Below are positions 49,766 to 58,459 of a DNA stretch of 64,000 nucleotides, in pieces. Location: NCBI GenBank assembly GCA_031386985.1, contig JANNCV010000032.1, forward strand, positions 62,001 through 126,000. The letters run 5' to 3'. Numbering within the stretch: position 1 is the stretch's first letter; every line of letters starts with the position of its first letter. The DNA comes from JANJUB01 sp031386985. GTDB lineage: Bacteria; Armatimonadota; Fimbriimonadia; Fimbriimonadales; Fimbriimonadaceae. Below the pieces are notes generated by a model. The model saw only the letters and a list, made by a program, of their open reading frames with translations, was not told the origin of the DNA and searched no databases. The translations under genes were made by a program, and so were the position numbers.

Positions 49766-49821
49766 ACATTCCTTTCCGATTCTCATAAACTTAACACAAA
49801 TCTGACATTGCTCGTTTCAAT

Positions 49822-50247
49822 TTGAGTCAAAATAGTAAAAACAACCGTCTGGTTGTTAAAGGAACGAGTTCAATGCTAAGGATAGTAGGACTTCAACGAG
49901 CTGAATCTGCGGATCAAGAGTTTTTGCTGATGCAAAATCAGGGTTCAATGCGCGTCACTTTGCGCGGTCATGCGGTGATTAGCGAGTCGTCCCTCTTGCA
50001 TGGCGATATAGGGTTGGCCTCTCATGCGTTCTCCGATGAGATTCAAATACCGGCTGGCCAATACATAATTCTTTTTAGCGGAACTGGCATTTCAAAATGG
50101 GCGCGAACAAAGGATGGGCACATGATTTATCATGTTTACATCGGGCGAAAATCGCCAGTTTGGAGCCAGGCGACGCTTCCGATTCACCTGCTATGTCCCC
50201 AGCATTCTTATAGCGAACGACCAGAGCCAACGCTCCTTTTGCGCTAA
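49822..50247 (+). CDS. Hypothetical protein
   Basis: 141 aa, no signal peptide or membrane helix. Strand-rich middle (SMRVTLRGHAVISESSL, IQIPAGQYIILFSGTG) and a C-terminal basic stretch. It is not recognised. The TTG start at 49822 or the ATG at about 49873 are both possible, and no promoter helps decide. It stands between a divergent gene and the S8 protease; codon use looks like its neighbours. Confidence 0.45.
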   Translation: MSQNSKNNRLVVKGTSSMLRIVGLQRAESADQEFLLMQNQGSMRVTLRGHAVISESSLLHGDIGLASHAFSDEIQIPAGQYIILFSGTGISKWARTKDGHMIYHVYIGRKSPVWSQATLPIHLLCPQHSYSERPEPTLLLR

Positions 50248-50338
50248 ATTTGGCCTTTTTTAGCTTTTTCTGCAAAATTTTAAATAAAATTTCACCTGAA
50301 CCCTTTGCGGGGTTCATCCCATCTTGTAGAATGTGCAT

Positions 50339-53041
50339 ATGCGTGAAGTGAAATTTCGTGCGCTAACCTGTGCTGGGTTAGCATGTCTGGCAATGAGTGC
50401 TTCGGCCCAATACAGCCGTGTCCACCACAAGCAATACGTTCCCCTTGATTTGATGGATGGAACAATTGCGGTTACCCTTGATCCAAAGTTGACCTCAGTG
50501 CCTTGGCCCAATGGAATGAGCCATTCTGAACAAGACACAACAACGCGATCAGGAGTTGCGGGTGTTTGGTTTGTAAAGGCAGTTGGTCGAACTTCGGAGA
50601 GCTTGGTAAGTGCTTTCTCGAAAATGCCAAATGTCAAGTTTGCCGCACCGGTTTTCAACGATAAATTTGGCAAGCCGATGTTTATGGGCAATCAAATTTA
50701 TATTAAGCCCAAACAAGAAAGCACGGCGGCGGGATTCGGAACCATCGGTCAGGTCGAGCGATACGTAGTGCCGGGTGTTTTTAAGGTCACGGTTCCATCG
50801 AAGGATGGTTTTAAGGTTTTGCAGCAGACAAACAACATTGCCATGCGACAGGACATCAAATACGCGACCTCCGGCATGACGTTTAGTGGCAAGAAATCCG
50901 CGGTCCCCAACGATCCGTTTTATCCGCTTCAATGGAACTTCCGCAATACTGGTCAAATCGCAGGTTTTGGTAGCAGCCCTCTGTTCTGGATTGACATTAA
51001 TGTGGAGAGCGCCTGGAACGCGACCTTTGGTTCGCCCACAGTAGGCGTGCTCCTTATAGATGACGGCCTTGATTTGGGCCACCAGGATATTAATCGTTCT
51101 GAAACACAAGACTTTACGGATGATGGCGGAATCGGTCAGCCCATGTCCATTTTTGATGTTCATGGAACGATCATGGCTGGAGCGATGACGGGTCTGACTA
51201 ACAATAATTTTGGTGGAGCGGGAGTTGCTGGCGGTTGTAAAACCGTTAACGGTCGAGCTCACTCATCGGTAGGAGTCGGCGCATTTTTCACTCAGGAAAC
51301 TTGGGTGAGCGAAGCGCTCTTTTGGGCTCAAACATTGGGTGTGCAAGTAAGCAACAACCCCAACATTTATGCCGAGCAGTCAGAGTTGATTGAAGATTCC
51401 TATTTTCTAACCCATAACAGCGGAATGGTTCACTATTGCGCGGCGGGCAACACCGGCACACTAGAGTTTCCGGCAAATATTGATATCGAAGGAGTAAACG
51501 TCACGAATGCAATCGTGGCCGTTGACGATGTCGGCACCAATATGTTTGGCGTCGAAGATGACTTGGTTGATTTTTGCGCACCGGGCTGGCGAATCTTCAG
51601 CACGGATCGAACGGGCCCAGCCGGTATTGATCCGACCGAGTTCACACTCAACGAATACCTAACTGAGAATTTTGTTTTTGGTTCTTCATACAGTAGTTCC
51701 CAAGCCGCCGGAGTTGCGGCCCTGATGCTTTCTGTGAACCCAACCCTCACGCCAGAGCAGATTGACGAAATCATGCAGAGCACGGCTCGCGACCTCATTG
51801 ATTTGCCGACCGAAGCTGATCGTAGGATTGGCTGGGACGACCGATGGGGATGGGGAGTGATTAATGCGGGCCAAGCGGTTGCTGCCGCCGGCTACAAGGG
51901 CATTACGCTCAGCCAAACCAGCGTTCGAGGTGGATCCACAGTTCAAGCTCGGATTGAAATCCTTTATCCTGCCCCTGCCGCTGGAGTAACAATTACGTTG
52001 CAAAGCGAAAACGACGTTATTGCGAGGTTTGCAACTGACACCGTATTCTTGCCCCAGGGTCAAAAAGTTGCAAACGTGAACGTTCGAACCTTCGGGGTTG
52101 ACATTGACGCAACGGTGCGCCTTTCGGCGATCTACCAGAACGTTGAGCGTGTTTCTAACCTGACTGTTCGCGTGCCTACCATGGCTTCTGTAAACGTAAC
52201 GCCCGCAATATTTACCGGTGGCAACGTCGTGAGCGGCTTGGTCAAAACATCAGGTGTAGCGGGTCCAGCCGGATTGGTTATCGTACTCTCGGACAACTCG
52301 TCGGCGATTAGCTTGCCCGCAACCGTGACCATTGCCCGAGCGCGAAATACAGCACCGTTCGTAGTTACAACCTATCGAACGAGCCTAACGATCACTCGAA
52401 CCATCTCGGTAACAACCCCCGATGCAGTGACAAAGTCAACGACGATTACGTTGTTGCCCGTCACCACAGAAGTGAGTTCGCTGACGCTCAACCCAGCGAT
52501 CGTTGAGGGCGGCCAGCCTACTACGGGAACGATTAACCTGTTGAATCCTGCTCCAGTTGGCGGCATTGATGTCAAGGTCACGGATACAAGCTCGATCATC
52601 AGCCCTCCAACCCTCGTTCACTTCGATGCCGGTGAGCAGACCAAGTCGTTTACGATTAGCACGCTGGAGGTCGGCACTCAAACGAGTGGAACCGTTAAGG
52701 CTACATACGATACGCGATTCAGGTCGGCCACTCTCACGGTAACGCCAACGCAACGCATTGAATCGCTGGCGGTAACCCCCGTTTCGATTCACGGCGGGTT
52801 TGGCGGAATGATGCGAATCGTTCTCTATTCGGTTGCGCCTTCCAACGGCGTAACAGTTACGATCACCGATTCGAGCGCGGCGGCATCGTTGCCGGGATCA
52901 GTCTTTATCGGGGAGGGACGCAAGTTCATTGATGTTCCGATTACGACGATTCCAGTGTCAACAAACACTCCGGTAAGAGTCCGGGCCATGCTTCCAAACC
53001 TTCGGTTCAGGGAAGTTGTGTTTACAGTTACCAAGCTGTAA
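50339..53041 (+). CDS. S8 subtilisin-like protease with four Ig-like repeats
   Basis: 900 aa from ATG 50339: TAGAAT (50327-50332) ends 7 nt before it, which favours this start over GTG 50333. A signal peptide (ending SASAQ) and a propeptide-like region lead to the catalytic domain: Asp in VGVLLIDDGLDLGHQD (about 240), His in DVHGTIMAGAMTG (about 275) and Ser in GSSYSSSQAAGVAALM (about 450). From about 520 to the end there are four units of about 96 residues, each opening like VTPAIFTGGN or LNPAIVEGG and ending in a run like FDAGEQTKSFTI. Probably secreted and surface-bound. Confidence 0.9.
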   Translation: MREVKFRALTCAGLACLAMSASAQYSRVHHKQYVPLDLMDGTIAVTLDPKLTSVPWPNGMSHSEQDTTTRSGVAGVWFVKAVGRTSESLVSAFSKMPNVKFAAPVFNDKFGKPMFMGNQIYIKPKQESTAAGFGTIGQVERYVVPGVFKVTVPSKDGFKVLQQTNNIAMRQDIKYATSGMTFSGKKSAVPNDPFYPLQWNFRNTGQIAGFGSSPLFWIDINVESAWNATFGSPTVGVLLIDDGLDLGHQDINRSETQDFTDDGGIGQPMSIFDVHGTIMAGAMTGLTNNNFGGAGVAGGCKTVNGRAHSSVGVGAFFTQETWVSEALFWAQTLGVQVSNNPNIYAEQSELIEDSYFLTHNSGMVHYCAAGNTGTLEFPANIDIEGVNVTNAIVAVDDVGTNMFGVEDDLVDFCAPGWRIFSTDRTGPAGIDPTEFTLNEYLTENFVFGSSYSSSQAAGVAALMLSVNPTLTPEQIDEIMQSTARDLIDLPTEADRRIGWDDRWGWGVINAGQAVAAAGYKGITLSQTSVRGGSTVQARIEILYPAPAAGVTITLQSENDVIARFATDTVFLPQGQKVANVNVRTFGVDIDATVRLSAIYQNVERVSNLTVRVPTMASVNVTPAIFTGGNVVSGLVKTSGVAGPAGLVIVLSDNSSAISLPATVTIARARNTAPFVVTTYRTSLTITRTISVTTPDAVTKSTTITLLPVTTEVSSLTLNPAIVEGGQPTTGTINLLNPAPVGGIDVKVTDTSSIISPPTLVHFDAGEQTKSFTISTLEVGTQTSGTVKATYDTRFRSATLTVTPTQRIESLAVTPVSIHGGFGGMMRIVLYSVAPSNGVTVTITDSSAAASLPGSVFIGEGRKFIDVPITTIPVSTNTPVRVRAMLPNLRFREVVFTVTKL

Positions 53042-53054
53042 ACTCGCAGAATCA

Positions 53055-53088
53055 AAGCCCTGGAGCATAATAGCTCCAGGGCTTTTTT
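53055..53088 (+). terminator. Strong intrinsic terminator after the S8 protease gene
   Basis: AAGCCCTGGAGC (53055-53066), loop ATAATA, GCTCCAGGGCTT (53073-53084) and a T-run to 53088. It ends just 5 bp before the tdk ATG. Confidence 0.95.
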
Positions 53089-53093
53089 GTTCT

Positions 53094-53675
53094 ATGGCTA
53101 AGAAATCGCTTGGTTCGATAACGGTGATCTGCGGAAGTATGTTCGCGGGCAAAAGCGAGGAGCTTATCCGCCGTGCTCGTCGGGCCCTCTATGCCAAACG
53201 CCGCGTGCAGGTGTTCAAGCCCGCGATTGATAACCGCTACGACGAGACCATGGTGGTTTCCCACATGGGCGTAAAGCACGAAGCCGTGCCGGTACGCGCT
53301 GTAACGGAACTCGCCGCCCAGATCAAGCCGGATACGCAGGTGGTTTGCGTAGAGGAAGTTCAGTTCTTCGACGCTTCGATTTGCGCGCTGGCGGTGAAAC
53401 TGGCGGATAGCGGGTGCGAGGTTATTCTTGCGGGGCTAGATCAAGATTTTCGCCGCGAGCCTTTTGGGCCGATGCCGCGGCTCATGGCCCTGGCGGATGA
53501 AGTGGTCAAACTACGCGCGATCTGCATGCACTGCGGGGCGACAGCTTCGCACACTTACCGACAAATAGACGGCAAGCCCGCCCATCGGGACGACCCGATC
53601 ATTTTGATTGGGGCGACCGAGAGCTATGAGGCGCGATGCCGGAACTGTTTTAAGTTGCGGATCGGGAAGCGGTAG
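53094..53675 (+). CDS. tdk: Thymidine kinase
   Basis: 193 aa from ATG 53094. P-loop GSMFAGKSEELIRRARRA, the lasso and VVCVEEVQFFDASICA, LAGLDQDFRREPFGPM and a zinc ribbon (CMHCGATASHTYR, then CRNCFKLRIG) define the type II tetrameric kinase that makes dTMP from thymidine and ATP. Its start is placed by homology; the frame runs on upstream to 53016 but through the terminator. The ATG follows that terminator directly and has no Shine-Dalgarno, so expression probably relies on readthrough or a very short leader. Confidence 0.94.
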   Translation: MAKKSLGSITVICGSMFAGKSEELIRRARRALYAKRRVQVFKPAIDNRYDETMVVSHMGVKHEAVPVRAVTELAAQIKPDTQVVCVEEVQFFDASICALAVKLADSGCEVILAGLDQDFRREPFGPMPRLMALADEVVKLRAICMHCGATASHTYRQIDGKPAHRDDPIILIGATESYEARCRNCFKLRIGKR

Positions 53676-53719
53676 GTTCGTTCTCTAATGGCATTTTTTG
53701 AACGATGTATAATTCCGCC

Positions 53720-54136
53720 ATGACAACCTTCGCGCTGTTCAAACTGTGCCTGACAGCTCAAGCTTCCGTCCTGCCCTCCGTTGACCTGCCACCAGCCCTG
53801 CAGCGCGTTCTCACCGACTATGAGCTTGCGTGGCAGAAGAAGGATGCGAAGGGGCTTGCGACGCTGTTCGCCGAAGATGGCTTCGTTCTCGCGGGGGACC
53901 AGCCACCTACCCGCGGTCGCGCTGCGATCATGACGCACTACACCGGATTGGGCGGCGATCTCGCTCTGCGTACTCTGCACTACGAAGTCTCCAATAAGAT
54001 CGGCTTCATCATCGGGGGCTATTCGCACAAGCGTGGGGAACCCGACACCGGCAAGTTCACGCTGACTCTGAGAAAGAACGCGGCTGGGCGCTGGATGATC
54101 GTGAGCGATATGGATAACGGCAACCAGCGACGGTAG
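53720..54136 (+). CDS. SnoaL/DUF4440-like secreted protein
   Basis: 138 aa from ATG 53720, with a short hydrophobic leader (MTTFALFKLCLTAQASV) then the cone-shaped NTF2-like domain: LTDYELAWQKKDAKGLATLF, AEDGFVLAGDQPPTRGRAAI and the closing strands WMIVSDMDNGNQRR. Such domains bind small molecules or act as ketosteroid-isomerase-type enzymes; none of those residues is decisive here. TATAAT (53708-53713) ends 7 nt before the ATG, one of the clearest leaderless promoters in the window. Confidence 0.8.
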   Translation: MTTFALFKLCLTAQASVLPSVDLPPALQRVLTDYELAWQKKDAKGLATLFAEDGFVLAGDQPPTRGRAAIMTHYTGLGGDLALRTLHYEVSNKIGFIIGGYSHKRGEPDTGKFTLTLRKNAAGRWMIVSDMDNGNQRR

Positions 54137-54273
54137 GGTTAGGCGCGAGCCATCCATCACGCGAGTGCACGAGGTGGAGAAATCCTTAGTCCATGGTTAA
54201 GGCGAACAAAAACCCAGTCAAAATCTCGTACCAATCGACCGCCGAGCAAGCTATCCTCTTGATGATCGGTCGC

Positions 54274-56175
54274 TCACGTGGCCTGCTTAAGCATTGCCCT
54301 CGCCGCCATCATGATACCGTCCGCATCGAGGCCGCAATCACGCCGAATGAGAGGTTGCGCGCCGTGTTCTACGAATTTATCCGGCAAAGCCAAGATATCC
54401 ATCTCAAAATCCCCAGCCAGCAGATCGCGCACTTGCTGGCCGAAGCCGCCGGTCCTCACGTTCTCCTCTACGGTCAAAAGCCTTCCCGTCTTAGAAACCG
54501 AAGCGCGAATCGCTTCGCCATCAATCGGTTTGATCCAGCGGGCGTTTATCACGGCGCAATCAATACCTTCTGATTGAAGCTGGGTCGCGGCTTCCCATGC
54601 CGGTGAAACCATAGAGCCAACCGCTACGATCGTCAAATCGCGCCCATCGCGTAAAAGCTCGCTCTTGCCAAACTGAATCGGAGTTCTGGCTTCGGGCAAG
54701 CGATCGTCGGAAGAGCCGCGCGGGTAGCGCACGGCAATGGGGCCTTTCTCAAAGGTGCGCATATAATGGGTCATCTCGCGCATTTCGGTGGTATCTCTTG
54801 GAGCTATCAAGTTCAAGTTCGGGATGAAGGTGAGGAAGGAAATATCGAATGCACCGTGATGAGTCGGGCCGTCATCCCCAACCAAACCAGCGCGATCCAT
54901 AAAAAATCGCACCGGCAAGTTTTGTATACATACGTCATGCAAAACTTGATCAAATCCGCGTTGGAGGAACGTTGAGTAGATTGTGCAGAAGGGTTTGATT
55001 CCACCGGCTGCCAAACCCGCGGCAAAGGTTACGGCGTGTTGCTCAGCGATGCCGGTGTCGTAGTATCGGTCCGGGAATTCCTTGGAAAATCGGGTCAGAC
55101 CGGTTCCATCAGGCATCGCCGCCGTGATTGCGACCACCGCCGGATCGGCTTCTGCGCATTCGCAAGCAGCGTCTCCAAAAGCTTGGGTGAAAGTCACCGG
55201 CCCGGACGATTTCAGCATATCGTTGGAAGCTAAATCAAACGGCACCACCGCATGCCACTTGCGGGCATCTTCTTCGGAAACATCGTATCCCTTTCCTTTC
55301 ACAGTGATGGCATGAACAAACACGGGACCATCTAGCTCACGAACATTTCGGAACAGATCAAGTAGCAAGGGCAAATCGTGCCCATCCACCGGGCCGATGT
55401 ATTCCCAACCAATCTCCTCAAAGATCGTTCCGGTGTTCTCCGGTGCCATATAGTGGGTGATCCCGTGGCGAATCCCCGAAGCTACTTTCGTGATCGGATC
55501 GGGCATTCGCTCGACTACGTCTTTTGCCCTCTTGGCCAGACCTTGAAGCCAAGGGCGAGCGCGAAGACGACTCAAATAGTTGTTCAGTGCGCCAACATTC
55601 GGTGCAATTGACATCCGGTTATCATTCAAGATCACCGTCATTGTTGTGCCTAGTTCGCCAGCATGATTCAGCGCTTCCCAGCTCATTCCGCTCGAAATCG
55701 CGGCGTCGCCCGCAATCGCAATCGCCCGCTCGGGTTCCATTGAAGGGTTGATCTTGAGTTTTTGGTCGCGGGCAATTGCATAGCCCATCGCTGCGGAAAT
55801 CGCGGTCCCAGCATGACCTGCCCCAAAGTGATCCAGTTCATGCTCTTCCATGCGCAAAAATCCGGAAATACCCTTGTGTTTACGCAATGTAGGAAATCTC
55901 TCTAGTCTTCCCGTAAGGAGTTTATGGGCGTAGGCCTGGTGACCCGTATCCCAAACCACCTTATCGGGCGGGATGTTGTGGGTGGCATAAAGCGCAACAG
56001 CTAGCTCAACTGTTCCCAAATTAGAGCTAAAATGCCCGCCTGTTTGGCTAACTTGCTCAAGAATAGCCCTTCGAACTTCATCAGTTACGGTTTGAAGCTG
56101 CTTATCCGTCAGCCCGTGCAGGTCCGTCGGTTTCACAAGCTGGCCGAGGAGCGGATATTGTTCAGAGAGACTCAT
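54274..56175 (-). CDS. dxs: 1-deoxy-D-xylulose-5-phosphate synthase
   Basis: 633 aa from ATG 56175. It joins pyruvate and glyceraldehyde-3-phosphate in the first step of the MEP isoprenoid pathway. Motifs are HFSSNLGTVELAVALY, WDTGHQAYAHKLLTGRL, FGAGHAGTAISAAMGYA, FDIAEQ-type YDTGIAEQHAVTFAAGLAAG and FMDRAGLVGDDGPTHHGAFD. The thiamine-binding GDG tripeptide is GDA here (IAGDAAISSGMSWEALNHAG), the rest normal. Upstream TATATA (56181-56186) ends 6 nt before the ATG. An earlier start at 56226 is less likely. Confidence 0.96.
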   Translation of the reverse strand: MSLSEQYPLLGQLVKPTDLHGLTDKQLQTVTDEVRRAILEQVSQTGGHFSSNLGTVELAVALYATHNIPPDKVVWDTGHQAYAHKLLTGRLERFPTLRKHKGISGFLRMEEHELDHFGAGHAGTAISAAMGYAIARDQKLKINPSMEPERAIAIAGDAAISSGMSWEALNHAGELGTTMTVILNDNRMSIAPNVGALNNYLSRLRARPWLQGLAKRAKDVVERMPDPITKVASGIRHGITHYMAPENTGTIFEEIGWEYIGPVDGHDLPLLLDLFRNVRELDGPVFVHAITVKGKGYDVSEEDARKWHAVVPFDLASNDMLKSSGPVTFTQAFGDAACECAEADPAVVAITAAMPDGTGLTRFSKEFPDRYYDTGIAEQHAVTFAAGLAAGGIKPFCTIYSTFLQRGFDQVLHDVCIQNLPVRFFMDRAGLVGDDGPTHHGAFDISFLTFIPNLNLIAPRDTTEMREMTHYMRTFEKGPIAVRYPRGSSDDRLPEARTPIQFGKSELLRDGRDLTIVAVGSMVSPAWEAATQLQSEGIDCAVINARWIKPIDGEAIRASVSKTGRLLTVEENVRTGGFGQQVRDLLAGDFEMDILALPDKFVEHGAQPLIRRDCGLDADGIMMAARAMLKQAT

Positions 56176-56319
56176 TAGCTTATATACGAACAAAGAAACG
56201 CCTTTGACGATTCCCGCTAAGATCATGACAGGTTTTTTTGTGGGGGCGTTCAGGATTGTTCAGATTGGTTCGGTGCTTAGTGTTCTGAGGTTCGGGCATG
56301 GCTCATAATAAGATCACGA

Positions 56320-56529
56320 ATGCGTTCAGATCGGATGATGGGGGCGAAGGGGAAGGTTTCGGAGGACGACGGATCGTTTGACCGCGAGTTCTGGGCCGCT
56401 GCTACCCCGGAAGAGCGGGTCCGCGCGATCTTTGAACTGCGTGAACTTTACTATGAGGTGATGCATCCTGGAACTGGCGCTAAAACACTGGATCGAACTA
56501 TTGGCGGCACTCGACGACGCGGGGATTAG
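56320..56529 (+). CDS. Small protein upstream of nucleotidyltransferase (antitoxin-like partner)
   Basis: 69 aa. The segment KVSEDDGSFDREFWAAATPE is a recurrent motif of short proteins that precede AbiEii-type nucleotidyltransferases. The rest is charged and helical (ERVRAIFELRELYYEVMHPG). It overlaps the following gene by at least 29 bp. This is the second such pair in the window. Confidence 0.65.
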   Translation: MRSDRMMGAKGKVSEDDGSFDREFWAAATPEERVRAIFELRELYYEVMHPGTGAKTLDRTIGGTRRRGD

Positions 56530-56911
56530 GTATCTAATCGTCGGGGGTATCGCAGTGGGCTACCATGCGGAGCCGCGTTTCACAAAGGACCTTGATGTAC
56601 TGATTTCGGTAAGCGCCCCCGACCACGAGAAGCTTTACCTATGCTTGAAGGAGTATGGCGCGCCAGTTTCAGTGTTTGAGCCCGCCGAGCTCCTCCAAGA
56701 AGACTTCATTTTCCATTTTGGAGCCCCTCCTTGGCGAGTTGATATCCTAACTTCAATCCCAGGGGTCGAGTTTGAAAGTGCATACGCGGATCGGGTCTCC
56801 CTACAACTCGGAGAATACTCCGCCGACTGCATCTCCAAAAAGTGGTTGATTGATTCGAAAAAGGCGAGCGGAAGACCCCAAGACTTGCTTGATCTCGAAT
56901 CCTTGCAGTAG
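56501..56911 (+). CDS. AbiEii/MNT-type nucleotidyltransferase
   Basis: About 136 aa. The start is uncertain: TTG 56501 gives MAALDDAGIRYLIVGGIAVG, but the frame is open upstream as LELALKHWIELL, so a non-ATG start further left is possible. The GG motif YLIVGGIAVGYHAEP, metal Asps in FTKDLDVLISVSA and third Asp in PWRVDILTSI are all present. The end KKWLIDSKKASGRPQDLLDL is typical. Shorter than the copy at 32095 (about 195 aa), with different sequence. Confidence 0.72.
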   Translation: MAALDDAGIRYLIVGGIAVGYHAEPRFTKDLDVLISVSAPDHEKLYLCLKEYGAPVSVFEPAELLQEDFIFHFGAPPWRVDILTSIPGVEFESAYADRVSLQLGEYSADCISKKWLIDSKKASGRPQDLLDLESLQ

Positions 56912-56912
56912 G

Positions 56913-57683
56913 CTAAATCAAAATCCGCTGCCCATCAAAGCTAAGCTGGATGTTTGGGGGCAGCTCTGCGTTCGTCACGTCGTGATCATAGTCGTGGCTG
57001 AGGTGGTTGAAGTAGGTTTGCTTGGCTCCCAGCTCCTTCGCCACCGCGAGAGCTTCGTCAAAGTGATAGTGATTTGGATGAGGCTTCAACCGAACGGCGT
57101 CCAGAATCAGCGTATCCAATCCTTGCAGCAAATCCCACGATTCCGGCGGGATCGTCTTCACATCCGTTACGTAAGCAAAGTCCCCGATACGCAGCGCCAA
57201 AACCGGCCATGGCCCATGTTGGACAAGCATGATCATAATCTCCAATCCGCAAAGTTCTACCCTTGAAGGAAGCGAAGAAATCTCGTGGAGCGCAAATCGG
57301 GGCACTTCGATTCCAGTCGGAAAATCTTCAAAAGCGTAGTTGAAAATCCGTCGTACATCCGCTGCATATTGCGGCAAGGTGTAAATCGGCATATCCGCAC
57401 CCGAACGCAGGCAGAACGACCGCAAATCGTCCATACCCATGATATGATCAGCGTGGGTGTGGGTGACGATGACGGCATCCACCATTTCAATCCCCTCGCG
57501 CAAGAGTTGCGTCCGCATGTCCGGCGCGCAATCCACCAGGAGGTTGCCCGTTGGGCCCTTTATGAGAATAGAGGGACGGCTGCGATGATTTTTTGGGTTG
57601 GCAAGGAACGAAGTAGGATACGAAACACCCAGCACCGGCACTCCGCTTGAGGTCCCTGAACCCAGAACAATGACGTCGGCCAC
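56913..57683 (-). CDS. Metallo-beta-lactamase-fold hydrolase, PhnP-like
   Basis: 256 aa. The motif VTHTHADHIMGMDDLRSF carries the HxHxDH metal site; earlier GSGTSSGVPVLGVSYPT and ILIKGPTGNLLVDCAPDMRT match the PhnP/cyclic-phosphodiesterase type. Later histidines are in IMLVQHGPWPVLAL, the Asp in AYVTDVKTIPPES and the final pair in PHPNHYHFDEALAVAKELGA and NHLSHDYDHD. It probably cleaves a phosphodiester such as a cyclic nucleotide or RNA end. It sits 3 bp from the upstream gene stop on the same strand and is convergent with the nucleotidyltransferase at a 1-bp gap. Confidence 0.87.
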   Translation of the reverse strand: MADVIVLGSGTSSGVPVLGVSYPTSFLANPKNHRSRPSILIKGPTGNLLVDCAPDMRTQLLREGIEMVDAVIVTHTHADHIMGMDDLRSFCLRSGADMPIYTLPQYAADVRRIFNYAFEDFPTGIEVPRFALHEISSLPSRVELCGLEIMIMLVQHGPWPVLALRIGDFAYVTDVKTIPPESWDLLQGLDTLILDAVRLKPHPNHYHFDEALAVAKELGAKQTYFNHLSHDYDHDVTNAELPPNIQLSFDGQRILI

Positions 57684-57686
57684 GAT

Positions 57687-58295
57687 TTAGATCTCGCCAG
57701 CGAGTTTAAGAACTTCGACGGCAACGACCGTGCTCGGAATATCGGCATACTGGGCCACCCGCTCAATGCAACGAGCGAAGTTTCGCTCGTTCAAATCATC
57801 GCGGTTGACTTGCTCTTTTCGATTTAGAGCCACGAGTTTCACGCTTTCGGCATAGAATTTCGCTCGGTTTTGAGGAAGGCTTTTGTTTTGAGTTGCTGCG
57901 AAGTTCCGGCTTAAGGTTTCGTAAACCGAATCCCAGTTCGTACGGGCCGACATTTCTGCCTTGGCACGATCCATCGCCGCGCCCTGCATACGACTGGCTT
58001 CAAGGTCGCGGCGCTTCATGCGCTCCCAATCTTCAGGCCGTGTGCCTTCGATCACTCTAAGGTTGACAATCTGACCGGATCGCTTAAGGAACTCAGCTTC
58101 GATAACTTTGCGAATCTGGGGCATTCGAAGATGCCCAGCCAGCTCGCTTTCGTTGTTGGGTAACCCAAGAACAAGCGAATCACCCTCAGTTGAGAGGGGA
58201 ACGCAGGCGTTCAAAGCTGTCCAAACTCCACGCCCGGTGACAGCGTTCCGAATATCCGGCAACGCCTGCGCCCAAAGTTCTGCCAATTCCGCCAT
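57687..58295 (-). CDS. Protein with DnaA N-terminal-like domain, unknown
   Basis: 202 aa. Residues 1-85 read like the DnaA domain I: LWAQALPDIRNAVTGRGVW, a long strand region DSLVLGLPNNESELAGHL, then IRKVIEAEFLKRSGQIVNLR. The middle is charged (RPEDWERMKRRDLEASRMQG) and the C-terminus is a helical domain (about 120-202: NWDSVYETLSRNFAATQNKS). No AAA+ module follows, so it is not DnaA. It might be a helicase-loading or replication accessory factor. TATAAT (58303-58308) ends 8 nt before the ATG. Confidence 0.6.
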   Translation of the reverse strand: MAELAELWAQALPDIRNAVTGRGVWTALNACVPLSTEGDSLVLGLPNNESELAGHLRMPQIRKVIEAEFLKRSGQIVNLRVIEGTRPEDWERMKRRDLEASRMQGAAMDRAKAEMSARTNWDSVYETLSRNFAATQNKSLPQNRAKFYAESVKLVALNRKEQVNRDDLNERNFARCIERVAQYADIPSTVVAVEVLKLAGEI

Positions 58296-58459
58296 ATCCT
58301 TGATTATAGATTCTCGGCAGACTTTCGGGCTTTCGCAAGCCTAAGCTTGTTCCTAAGTAATGTTTCGCGAAAGATATCCCGTGGCTCCCCCTGGAAATTG
58401 TGCGCTTTCCGACCCAACTTTCAAAGCCACAACAAGAAACTGTCCGTTCGCAAAACTCT

